Part shown: one piece after another, positions 1-5,394 of the stretch
Numbering within the stretch: the first letter of the stretch is position 1
Layout: each line of letters starts with the position of its first letter
NCBI GenBank assembly: GCA_027306715.1
Contig: DAHUZG010000207.1
Location: 1 to 8,033 of the forward strand
DNA: 8,033 bases
From: Acidimicrobiaceae bacterium
GTDB taxonomy: Bacteria; Actinomycetota; Acidimicrobiia; Acidimicrobiales; Bog-793
Reading direction: 5' to 3'
Position numbers and translations under genes: made by a program
The notes under the pieces: generated by a model
What the model was told of the DNA's origin: nothing
The model's database searches: none
The model's input: only the letters and a program-made list of their open reading frames with translations

Positions 1-1030
1 CGATCTCGGCGAGGTTGTAGGAGCCGACGTAGCTCGTCAGGCCGATCGGGCCCCCGCCCAGCAGATGCGGTGCGAGCAGCAGGACGAGCCCGCGGTCGAT
101 CGTCCCGCTCGTGGCGAAGCCGTAGCTGACGTGACTGCGCTGCGAGGCGGCGACGAAATCGGCGCCGGTCGAGATCTGCACTCCGCCGAGGAGGGTGCCG
201 GCGACGGTTGACGTCGTGAGCCAGCCAGCGAGTCGCCACGGCCGGCGCTCGCGCCAGAGCAGGTGCAGCGCATAGACGAAGGTCGCGGCGGCTGCGTCGA
301 AGGCGGCCTCGGGGCTCGCCGCCAAGGCCGCGCAACCGGCCGCTACGGCGAGCATCGCCGCCCACGCCGGCCGGCGGGCGGTGCCGTCGTGTGCCACCCG
401 CTCTACAGCGAGCAGCGCCCACGCGAGGCAGGCCGCGGTCTCGACGACGTCGAGGTGCACGGCCTGGGAGGAGACGAAGCCGCCGAGGCCGTAGGTCGCC
501 GCGCCGAGCCACGACGCCAGCGGGCGCAGCCGGTTGGCGCGCAGGAAGAGATAGAGCCCGCATGCGGCTGCGGCGTAGGCGAGCGCCTCGGCGACGATCC
601 AGGCGGCAAGAGGCGGGAGGATGCCGAAGAGCACGATGTCGGGAAAGGCGGCTCCGGCGTTGAGGCCTCCGAGCAAGGGCTCGCCGCTGAAGTCGTACGG
701 GTTGACGAGCGGCAGCTGGCCGTGCACGAGAGCCTGGCCGGCTATCACTCGCAGGGGGAAGTTCTGGATCACGGCGTCCCCGGTGAGCAGCGGATGGCCA
801 GCCAGAGCCGCCACGGTGAGCAGCAGCGCCGGGATGCCTGCAAGGCTCGCGAGGGCGAGGGCGTCCGCGCGCCACACTCCCCGTCTCGACAGGCGACGGG
901 CCGCTCCGCCGAGAGCGCCTCGATCCGGTTGCCGGCGATCCGGTCGCCGTCGGCCAGGGCGCTGCCGGCCAGGGCGCCGTCGCTCCAGGATCAGCCTCAC
1001 TGCTGGTCCGGCAGCCTCCGGGGCGACCAC
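1..1030 (-). CDS. YfhO-like multi-pass membrane protein, partial (C-terminus beyond the window)
   Basis: An open frame on the minus strand runs from an upstream stop (TAA at 1045-1043) through the left edge, giving about 343 visible residues and no stop. After a very basic, Arg/Pro-rich N-terminus of about 55 residues comes a hydrophobic helix, then a loop with TGDAVIQNFP (about residue 83) and GQLPLVNPYDFSGEPLLG (about 104). This D-x3-Q-x2-P plus G-x-LP-x-NPY-x-x-G pattern is what I know from the YfhO family, GT-C-like proteins linked in Bacillus to glycosylation of lipoteichoic acid. Several Ala/Leu-rich membrane helices follow, with aromatic/charged loops between them. The start is uncertain. 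GTG at 1030 is chosen because a TAACCT box lies just upstream, implying a leaderless mRNA; GTG at 1000 and at 877 are alternatives and none has a clear ribosome binding site. The gene is divergent from the mannosyltransferase, so a shared envelope-glycan role is inferred. The specific substrate cannot be read from the sequence. Confidence 0.8.
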   Translation of the reverse strand, partial: MVAPEAAGPAVRLILERRRPGRQRPGRRRPDRRQPDRGALGGAARRLSRRGVWRADALALASLAGIPALLLTVAALAGHPLLTGDAVIQNFPLRVIAGQALVHGQLPLVNPYDFSGEPLLGGLNAGAAFPDIVLFGILPPLAAWIVAEALAYAAAACGLYLFLRANRLRPLASWLGAATYGLGGFVSSQAVHLDVVETAACLAWALLAVERVAHDGTARRPAWAAMLAVAAGCAALAASPEAAFDAAAATFVYALHLLWRERRPWRLAGWLTTSTVAGTLLGGVQISTGADFVAASQRSHVSYGFATSGTIDRGLVLLLAPHLLGGGPIGLTSYVGSYNLAEI

Positions 1031-1039
1031 ATTGCGAAC

Positions 1040-1045
1040 AGGTTA
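1040..1045 (-). promoter_or_regulatory. -10-like box TAACCT for the YfhO-like gene
   Basis: On the minus strand TAACCT (TAnnnT type, common in actinobacteria) ends nine bases before the GTG at 1030-1028. A transcript starting 6-7 bases after the box would begin at or within a few bases of that GTG, so translation may be leaderless. No convincing -35 element is visible. This is inferred from sequence only. Confidence 0.35.
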
Positions 1046-1188
1046 CCGATGATCCGGCTGTCGAGGGCGGCGGGTAGGAGCTGCGTGGAGGTCCTGGCGT
1101 GCAGCCTCGCAATCGCCGTCGGTGCCGCCGAGGACCGCCGCCGGGCCCTCGGCCGTTCCCAGCTCTGACCCAGCAAAGGACGGGTAGC

Positions 1189-3105
1189 ATGAACCTGATG
1201 TCGTCGCGCCGTCAGGCGCCGACCCGCACCCCTGCTCGAGGCCGGACCCGAGGCGATCCGGACCGGCGCCGGGTCGTGCCGGGCGGCCCGCCCGAGCCGG
1301 ATGGTGGGCGAGGCGTCACGGTGGGTGGCCTCGGCGGCTCGCCAAGCCTCGAGGCGCGTTGCGAAGCCGCCGTCGAGCTGGCGGCGCGGCCGCTTCGGGC
1401 CACGGTTCGCGCCGCCGCCGCAGTTCTCGGCGCGATCGCGACGCGGGCGGTGACGGCGCTCGCCGAGCACCCGGATGCCCGCGTCACCCGCGCCGCTCTA
1501 GCCGGCGGTCGGGTGGTGGCAGACCTCTGGCGGCGGACCGGGGGTGTGGACCCGGCTGGCGATCCGTACACGAGCAGCGACCGCCACATCCGTCACGTCC
1601 TCGTGCGCTCGGGTCTGCTCGGCTTCTTCGCCACCGCCGTGATCGTCCTCGGCGCCTCGCAGGTCAGCTCGCCGTTCACCCTCAAGTGGACCGGCGCCTG
1701 GTGGTTCGGCATCCCCGCCCCCTCGGCGCTGCTCGATGCCCCGAGCCCGCACGGGACAGGTTTGTTCCTCGGCGTCGTCGCCGTCTACGGCGGGATCGTG
1801 CTCTTGATCCGGGTCTGGTACGACGTCATGCGCCTCGCCACCCGCCATCGCGGGATCCCGGTAGCACGGCTCGTGCCGTTGCTGGTGGCCTGGACGCTTC
1901 CGCTTCTGTTCGTGGCCCCGCTGTTCAGCCACGATCTCTACAGCTACGCCGCCCAGGGAGAGATGACGAGCCACAACATCAATCCGTACACCTGGGGCCC
2001 GCAGATCCTCTCGGCGGCCAGCCCGTTTGGCCGCCTCGTCGACCCGCTCTGGCAGAACGTGCCGTCGCCGTACGGTCCCGCCTTCCTCACCCTCGACAGC
2101 TGGATCGTGTCGCTCACCGGCCACAACCCCCTCGCCGCCGTCGAGGGGCTGCGCCTGCTCGCCCTTGCCGGGGTCGCGATGTTCGCCTGGGCGATCCCGG
2201 CGATCGCCCGCTCCTACGGGCGCGACCCTGCGGTCGCCTTCTCGCTCTCGGCGCTCAGCCCGCTCGTTCTTCTCAACCTCGTCGGTGGTGGGCACAACGA
2301 CGCTCTGATGCTCGGGGTGATGGCGATCGGATACGCGCTCGCCCGCCGCCACCACCCTGTGGCCGGCCTTGTCGTCATCGGGCTGGCGGCGGCGGTGAAG
2401 GTGCCGGCGATCCTCGCCGCCGTCTACGTAGGCTGGGAATGGCTCGGCTCGGGTCTGTCGGTACGGGCCCGCATCCGCCCGGTGGCGACGGCGATGATCA
2501 TCTCGGTCGGCACGATGGCGGTGATCTCGGAGGCGGCGGGCCTCGGCTGGGGATGGATCGGCGGGCTGACCAATCCCGACGCTGTCCGTTCGTGGCTCGA
2601 CCCCGCTACCGGTCTCGGCCTGCTCGCCGGCCACATCGTCTCGGCGCTCGGCATCGGCTCGTACACCTTCGGGCTGATCACGTTGTTCCGCGGGCTGGCG
2701 ATGCTCGCGGCCGTCGTGATCGGGATCTGGCTGCTGATGCGCTCGGACGAGATCGGGGCACTGCGTGCCCTCGGGTGGTCGCTCGTCGCCGTCGTGCTCC
2801 TCGGACCGGTCGTTCAGCCGTGGTACGCCTCGTGGGGCTTTGTCTTCCTGGCACCGGTCGTCGTCGGCAGGGCGCGCCGTCTGGTCGTCGCCTTCTCAGC
2901 CGCCACGTGCTTCCTCGGCCTGCCCGGGGGCCGGGTGCTGATCCACGGCGTGGCGCTTGCCAACCCCGCCATCGTCGCCGTCGCCGTCGTCGCCCTCGTG
3001 GCGATCCTGTTGCTCGTCGCCTTTCCCCGCTGGCGCGCCGGCGGCGGCGCCCGGGCCGGCGGTGCCGGCGACCCTCAGGCCGCCACGGACCCCGCCCTGT
3101 CCTGA
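1189..3105 (+). CDS. mptB: MptB-like polyprenol-phosphate-mannose-dependent alpha-1,6-mannosyltransferase (GT-C membrane enzyme)
   Basis: The product has 638 residues with roughly 12-14 hydrophobic helices from about residue 141 to 612. The first 130 residues are Arg/Pro/Gly-rich and look disordered. The first large outward loop carries FSHDLYSYAAQGEM (about 246-259) and INPYTWGP (264-271), followed by PSPYGPAFL (292-300). In GT-C enzymes the Asp of such a loop (D249 here) is the expected catalytic or metal-binding residue. A second block, LVGGGHNDALMLG (364-376), and AAAVKVPAILA (400-410) also match the MptA/MptB family, which extends alpha-1,6-mannan from lipid-linked mannose on the outer membrane face in lipomannan synthesis. 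The ATG at 1189 is preceded by AAAGGA at a spacing of about 8. An in-frame ATG at 1099 would add 30 residues but lacks a ribosome binding site. The family call is firm. Whether the organism makes lipomannan, or uses mannose on another polymer, is not known from this window. Confidence 0.82.
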   Translation: MNLMSSRRQAPTRTPARGRTRGDPDRRRVVPGGPPEPDGGRGVTVGGLGGSPSLEARCEAAVELAARPLRATVRAAAAVLGAIATRAVTALAEHPDARVTRAALAGGRVVADLWRRTGGVDPAGDPYTSSDRHIRHVLVRSGLLGFFATAVIVLGASQVSSPFTLKWTGAWWFGIPAPSALLDAPSPHGTGLFLGVVAVYGGIVLLIRVWYDVMRLATRHRGIPVARLVPLLVAWTLPLLFVAPLFSHDLYSYAAQGEMTSHNINPYTWGPQILSAASPFGRLVDPLWQNVPSPYGPAFLTLDSWIVSLTGHNPLAAVEGLRLLALAGVAMFAWAIPAIARSYGRDPAVAFSLSALSPLVLLNLVGGGHNDALMLGVMAIGYALARRHHPVAGLVVIGLAAAVKVPAILAAVYVGWEWLGSGLSVRARIRPVATAMIISVGTMAVISEAAGLGWGWIGGLTNPDAVRSWLDPATGLGLLAGHIVSALGIGSYTFGLITLFRGLAMLAAVVIGIWLLMRSDEIGALRALGWSLVAVVLLGPVVQPWYASWGFVFLAPVVVGRARRLVVAFSAATCFLGLPGGRVLIHGVALANPAIVAVAVVALVAILLLVAFPRWRAGGGARAGGAGDPQAATDPALS

Positions 3106-3135
3106 CCGGATCTGTCCTGACCGGATCTGTGCTGA
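3099..3135 (+). repeat. 15-bp direct tandem repeat over the mannosyltransferase stop codon
   Basis: GTCCTGACCGGATCT occurs at 3099-3113 and again, identically, at 3114-3128, followed by a decayed third start GTGCTGA (3129-3135). The unit is a multiple of three and contains TGA in the frame of the upstream gene. The reading frame therefore meets TGA at 3103, 3118 and 3133. Confidence 0.9.
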
Positions 3136-3190
3136 TTGCCGCCCTCGGCGGGGCGGCCGCCCAGCGTCTCCCGCGCTGCGCCTGACCATC

Positions 3191-3207
3191 CGGCCCGGGA
3201 CGGGCCG
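3191..3207. terminator. Short GC hairpin between convergent genes, possible bidirectional terminator
   Basis: CGGCCCG and CGGGCCG form a perfect 7-bp stem with loop GGA. It lies between the plus-strand mannosyltransferase stop and the minus-strand acetyltransferase stop at 3214. There is no T-run on either side, so Rho-independent activity is uncertain; the convergent context is the main support. Confidence 0.4.
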
Positions 3208-3213
3208 AGCTGC

Positions 3214-3699
3214 TCAGACAAGCAACTGCATCACCGCCACGTCCAGCCAGCGGCCGAACTTCCGACCGACCTCACGTTCCACTCCGACGACCTCGAATCC
3301 GAGCGCCCGGTGGAGGCCGATCGAGGCGACGTGGTCGCCGACGATGCGGGCCATCACGGCGTGGAAGCCGTGGGCGCGGGCGAGCCCGACGACCTCGCCG
3401 AGGAGCGCCTTGCCGACGCCCCTGCCGCGGCTCGAGCCGTCCACGTAGACCGAGTCCTCGACCGTGGTCGAGTAGCCGGGCCGGTTCCGGTAGGGCGAGA
3501 GCGAGGCGAACCCGACGACCACACCGGAGTCGACCGCGACGACTGCCGGGTAGGCGCCGCGGTGCTCGTCCATCCATGCCCGTTGCTCCTCGGGGCTGCG
3601 AGGGACGAGGTCGAAGGTGAAGCTCGAACCGACGACCTCGGCGTTGTAGATGGCGCGGATCGCCTCGGCGTCGGCGTCCTCGGCGAGCCGCAGCTGCAC
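3214..3699 (-). CDS. GNAT-family N-acetyltransferase, phosphinothricin-acetyltransferase-like
   Basis: The product has 161 residues, the usual length of a single-domain GNAT enzyme that moves acetyl from acetyl-CoA to an amine. IYNAEVVGSSFTFDLVPRS (about 17-35) resembles the substrate end of the PAT/Bar/MnaT group. VEDSVYVDGSSRGRGVGKAL (80-99) holds the pyrophosphate-binding R-G-x-G-V-G loop (R91 to G96). ASIGLHRALGFE (125-136) is the usual motif B helix, followed by the family-typical R-x-V-G-x-K-x-G-R-W-x-D (142-153). The substrate may be phosphinothricin, methionine sulfoximine or another small amine; the sequence does not decide. The start is GTG at 3699. It has no clear ribosome binding site, but a -10-like box sits immediately upstream, suggesting a leaderless message. 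The gene is convergent with the mannosyltransferase and divergent from the tRNA operon, so it is probably a separate unit. Confidence 0.87.
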   Translation of the reverse strand: MQLRLAEDADAEAIRAIYNAEVVGSSFTFDLVPRSPEEQRAWMDEHRGAYPAVVAVDSGVVVGFASLSPYRNRPGYSTTVEDSVYVDGSSRGRGVGKALLGEVVGLARAHGFHAVMARIVGDHVASIGLHRALGFEVVGVEREVGRKFGRWLDVAVMQLLV

Positions 3700-3707
3700 C
3701 CGGCGAG

Positions 3708-3715
3708 ACTATGCT
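3708..3715. promoter_or_regulatory. Overlapping -10-like boxes for the tRNA-Thr operon (+) and the GNAT gene (-)
   Basis: On the plus strand TATGCT (3710-3715) lies 32 bases before the tRNA-Thr 5' end, a fitting distance for a -10 box plus a short leader. On the minus strand the same bases read CATAGT (3713-3708), 8 bases before the GTG start of the acetyltransferase gene. The two polymerase sites would overlap and should compete. No good -35 hexamer is seen for either direction. Confidence 0.4.
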
Positions 3716-3747
3716 CGCGGACCGCGGGCTGGCAGCCTCGTTCTCGC

Positions 3748-3819
3748 GCCCCCTTAGCTCAGGGGTAGAGCACAGCCAGGGTAAGGCTGGTGTCGTCGGT
3801 TCGATTCCGACAGGGGGCT
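3748..3819 (+). tRNA. tRNA-Thr(GGU), with unusual G33
   Basis: A full cloverleaf can be drawn. The acceptor is GCCCCCT/AGGGGGC (3748-3754 with 3812-3818), the D arm GCTC/GAGC (3757-3760 with 3768-3771), the anticodon stem CAGCC/GGCTG (3773-3777 with 3785-3789), there is a five-base variable region, and the T arm is GTCGG/CCGAC with loop TTCGATT. The discriminator is T3819 and CCA is not encoded. The anticodon is GGT at 3780-3782, reading ACC and ACU threonine codons, and A37 follows U36 as expected for t6A. The anticodon loop is AGGGTAA, so position 33 is G where nearly all elongator tRNAs have U. The gene order Thr-Met-rpmG matches other actinobacteria, supporting the identity. Confidence 0.93.
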
Positions 3820-3827
3820 CGTAGCTC

Positions 3828-3904
3828 GGCGGCGTAGCTCAGTTGGTCAGAGCACACGGCTCATAATCGTGGGGTCGCCGGTTCGAGTCCGGCCGCCGCT
3901 ACCA
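3828..3904 (+). tRNA. Elongator tRNA-Met(CAU), CCA encoded
   Basis: The acceptor is GGCGGCG with CGCCGCT (a G1-U72 wobble end). The D arm is GCTC/GAGC, the anticodon stem CACGG/TCGTG with loop CTCATAA (anticodon CAT at 3862-3864), and the T arm GCCGG/CCGGC with loop TTCGAGT. The discriminator is A3901, followed by encoded CCA (3902-3904). The anticodon alone would also allow tRNA-Ile2, where C34 is changed to lysidine. The place directly before rpmG, as in M. tuberculosis metT, and the GCUACCA end favour elongator Met. It starts only 8 bases after tRNA-Thr, so both are cut from one transcript. Confidence 0.95.
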
Positions 3905-3937
3905 GCCCCCGGTAGGCGTCACGGGTGAATGGTCGAG

Positions 3938-3955
3938 CGCCGGGGACGACCGGCG
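3938..3955 (+). other. 6-bp hairpin in the tRNA-Met/rpmG spacer
   Basis: CGCCGG and CCGGCG pair perfectly around loop GGACGA. It ends four bases before the rpmG ribosome binding site, so it could mark a processing end after the tRNAs or limit ribosome access. In DNA this GC-rich it may also be chance. Confidence 0.35.
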
Positions 3956-3968
3956 GCGAGGAGGTCAG

Positions 3969-4133
3969 ATGGCGAAGAACGAGAAGCGGGTCAAGGTCAC
4001 CCTCGAGTGCGAGGCCTGCAAGCGGCGGAATTACATCACGACGAAGAACAAGCAGAACGACCGCGAGCGGATTGAGATGCGGAAGTACTGCAGCTTCGAT
4101 CGGCGCCACACCCTGCACAAGGAGACTCGCTGA
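3969..4133 (+). CDS. rpmG: 50S ribosomal protein bL33
   Basis: This 54-residue protein is the standard length for bL33, a small basic protein of the large subunit near the E site. The fold markers are TLECEACKRRNYITTKN (11-27) with the first zinc pair C14-x2-C17, then MRKYCSFDRRHTLHKETR at the C-terminus. In zinc-binding bL33 the second pair is also C-x2-C. Here it is C41-x2-D44, so one of four cysteines is missing. The ATG follows GGAGG (3960-3964) with a four-base spacer. It is placed after tRNA-Thr and tRNA-Met, as in mycobacteria, and was too short to stand out among the longer frames. Confidence 0.95.
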   Translation: MAKNEKRVKVTLECEACKRRNYITTKNKQNDRERIEMRKYCSFDRRHTLHKETR

Positions 4134-4161
4134 ACCTCGCTCGGCGCGGAGGTGCCGGCGG

Positions 4162-4962
4162 ATGGCAACAGCTGCCGGTCTGAGCGCCGCCGAGCTCGAC
4201 GAGCTCGCCGCCCGTGCCCGAGAGGGCGACCGGCAGGCTTTCGCCGACTTCGTCGTCGCCACCTCGCCGCGGGTCCTGGCGCTGGCGCGCCGGCTCGTGG
4301 GCAACGACCACGACGCTGCCGACGTCCTCCAGGAGTCCTACCTACGCGCCTTTCGCGCCATCGGGCGCTACCGCGGCGACGCCGCCGCCACCACCTGGCT
4401 CTACCGCATCACGGCGAACTGCGCCGCCAGCCATCTCCGTCGCCGCCGTCGTTGCCGCCACGTCGAGGTCGAGCAGGCCCTGAGCATCGCCGATCCCGGT
4501 GCCGAGCTGCGACTGATCGAGGTGGCTACCGGCTCCTCCGAGCGCCGCCGGCTGAGGCAGGCGCTCGACTGCCTGCCCGACATCCTCCGGGTCGTCGTCG
4601 TCCTGCGTGACGTCTACGACCTTCCCCACGAGGACATCGCCCGACATCTCGGCATCAGCAGGGCAGCCGCCAAGGTGCGCCTCCACCGCGGTCGCAAGCT
4701 GCTTCGCGAGCTGCTTCCCCCCGTCTCGGGCGACCGTCGCCTCTCCGAACGTCACGCCGGCCTCGCTGCCGGCCCGACCGTCGGCACCGGCACCGGCACC
4801 GGCACCGGCACCGGCACCGGGTCGGCGGGGAGCCGCGAGCCCGCGGAGGCGGCGAGGCGACCGCTGCGCCGCCGCCAGGTCGTGGGGGCGGGGAACGAAG
4901 CGGCGGCCGCCGGCCCCGGTGGCGGGACAGCCGGGGTGGAGAGGCATGCGGCCGCCGTGTGA
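4162..4962 (+). CDS. ECF-family RNA polymerase sigma factor with low-complexity C-terminal tail
   Basis: The product has 266 residues, while ordinary ECF sigma factors have about 170-210. Region 2 covers about residues 26-97, with the core-binding DAADVLQESYLRAFRAIGRY (51-70) and the -10-recognising TTWLYRITANCAASHLRRRR (77-96). Region 4 covers about 132-185: CLPDILRVVVVLRDVYDLPH, then the helix-turn-helix EDIARHLGISRAAAKVRLHR (157-176) that reads the -35 element. Residues about 188-266 are Gly/Ala/Arg/Pro-rich and include a Gly-Thr run coded by a hexanucleotide repeat. The ATG is preceded by GGAGGT with an eight-base spacer. The gene starts 28 bases after rpmG, so it is probably read from the tRNA/rpmG promoter. 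No ECF-type autoregulatory promoter is visible in that short gap. It overlaps the anti-sigma gene by 17 bases, suggesting coupled translation. The ECF subgroup and regulon are unknown. Confidence 0.9.
   Translation: MATAAGLSAAELDELAARAREGDRQAFADFVVATSPRVLALARRLVGNDHDAADVLQESYLRAFRAIGRYRGDAAATTWLYRITANCAASHLRRRRRCRHVEVEQALSIADPGAELRLIEVATGSSERRRLRQALDCLPDILRVVVVLRDVYDLPHEDIARHLGISRAAAKVRLHRGRKLLRELLPPVSGDRRLSERHAGLAAGPTVGTGTGTGTGTGTGSAGSREPAEAARRPLRRRQVVGAGNEAAAAGPGGGTAGVERHAAAV
4783..4818 (+). repeat. Coding microsatellite (GGCACC)6
   Basis: Six perfect copies of the hexamer GGCACC, followed by a partial GG, lie in the sigma factor tail and encode alternating Gly-Thr (about residues 208-219). 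The unit keeps frame, so copy-number change would alter tail length without a frameshift. Confidence 0.97.
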
Positions 4963-5314
4963 CCACCTCGCCCGGCACCTGCCCGCCGCCGCCCGTGGCG
5001 AGCAGCACGCGGACATCGTCGCCCCCCATGTCGCCAGCTGCCTGCGCTGCCGCCTGGAGCTGCTGCGATGGCGGCGGCTGTTCCGCGCGCTCGACGCTCT
5101 CGGCGAGGACCGTGCCGAGCTTCCACCCGGCCTCGTTGCCGAGGTGCTGGCGACCATCGAGACGGCGGCTCGTGAGTCGGCCCGCCGCACGCTCGTCACG
5201 GGGCGGCGGGTCGCCTACGGCGTCGCGTGTGTCGGCGCGGCGCTGACCGGCGTGCTCGTCGCACGCGGGCGCGCCGGCACGGCCGTCGGGGCGACCCGGC
5301 CGGCCTCGAGCTGA
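4946..5314 (+). CDS. Zinc-finger (ZAS-type) membrane anti-sigma factor
   Basis: The product has 122 residues. The N-terminal domain shows C5-x22-H28-x3-C32-x2-C35 (HVASCLRC), the ligand pattern of zinc-binding anti-sigma domains that wrap around an ECF sigma factor and keep it off core polymerase. After a helical linker, residues about 89-106 (VAYGVACVGAALTGVLVA) form one membrane helix. It is followed by only about 16 residues, so little of the protein lies outside the membrane; signal sensing must involve the membrane, the zinc site or a partner. The ATG is 17 bases inside the end of the sigma gene, preceded by GGAG with a short spacer. Overlap with the sigma gene and the standard order make it the cognate regulator; that pairing is inferred. 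Redox release through the zinc site is possible but not shown. Confidence 0.85.
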   Translation: MRPPCDHLARHLPAAARGEQHADIVAPHVASCLRCRLELLRWRRLFRALDALGEDRAELPPGLVAEVLATIETAARESARRTLVTGRRVAYGVACVGAALTGVLVARGRAGTAVGATRPASS

Positions 5315-5323
5315 GCCCTGAGG

Positions 5324-5342
5324 CGCCCGGGGGAGCCGGGCG
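5324..5342 (+). terminator. GC hairpin after the anti-sigma gene, possible terminator
   Basis: CGCCCGG and CCGGGCG form a perfect 7-bp stem with loop GGGAG, 9 bases after the anti-sigma stop and 9 bases before the next -10-like box. Its position between two transcription units suits a terminator, but no U-tract follows. Confidence 0.45.
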
Positions 5343-5351
5343 GGACGGTGC

Positions 5352-5357
5352 TAGCCT
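5352..5357 (+). promoter_or_regulatory. Extended -10-like box TGC-TAGCCT for tRNA-Trp/secE/nusG
   Basis: TAGCCT with an upstream TG (TGCTAGCCT at 5349-5357) fits an actinobacterial extended -10 element. It lies 37 bases before the tRNA-Trp 5' end, so the transcript would start near 5364 with a leader of about 30 bases. No clear -35 hexamer is seen, which is acceptable for extended -10 promoters. Confidence 0.5.
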
Positions 5358-5377
5358 GCGTAATCCCTTCGGTGGGC

Positions 5378-5391
5378 CGCGGTTCGCCGCG
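5378..5391 (+). other. Small hairpin with TTCG loop in the tRNA-Trp leader
   Basis: CGCGG and CCGCG pair around loop TTCG, ending 3 bases before the mature tRNA-Trp 5' end. It could help RNase P or leader trimming; the stem is short and the evidence is positional only. Confidence 0.3.
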
Positions 5392-5394
5392 CAA

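Noticed and set aside
263..1168. 301-codon plus-strand open frame (and smaller ones nearby)
   Set aside because: It is antisense to the YfhO-like gene, gives Arg/Gly/Glu-rich composition without domains, and comes from the high-GC codon bias of the minus-strand gene.
1498..2634. 378-codon minus-strand frame
   Set aside because: Charged, repetitive Glu/Arg/His/Asp composition antisense to the mannosyltransferase; no ribosome binding site or family resemblance.
1359..3185. 608-codon plus-strand frame overlapping the mannosyltransferase
   Set aside because: The translation is Arg/Pro/Ala-rich with no helices or motifs, while the overlapping frame has clear MptB motifs. It is a shadow frame.
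3136..3768. 210-codon plus-strand frame opposite the acetyltransferase
   Set aside because: The minus-strand product has all GNAT motifs; this frame is its antisense and runs into tRNA-Thr.
3925..4161. Upstream extension of the sigma factor frame to an ATG at 3925
   Set aside because: It would run through rpmG in another frame and give a non-conserved Arg/Thr/Ser stretch. The ATG at 4162 has a strong ribosome binding site and the normal ECF N-terminus.
4783..4818. GGCACC repeats considered as a CRISPR-like or binding-site array
   Set aside because: The units are contiguous hexamers with no spacers and lie in frame within a coding region; this is a microsatellite.
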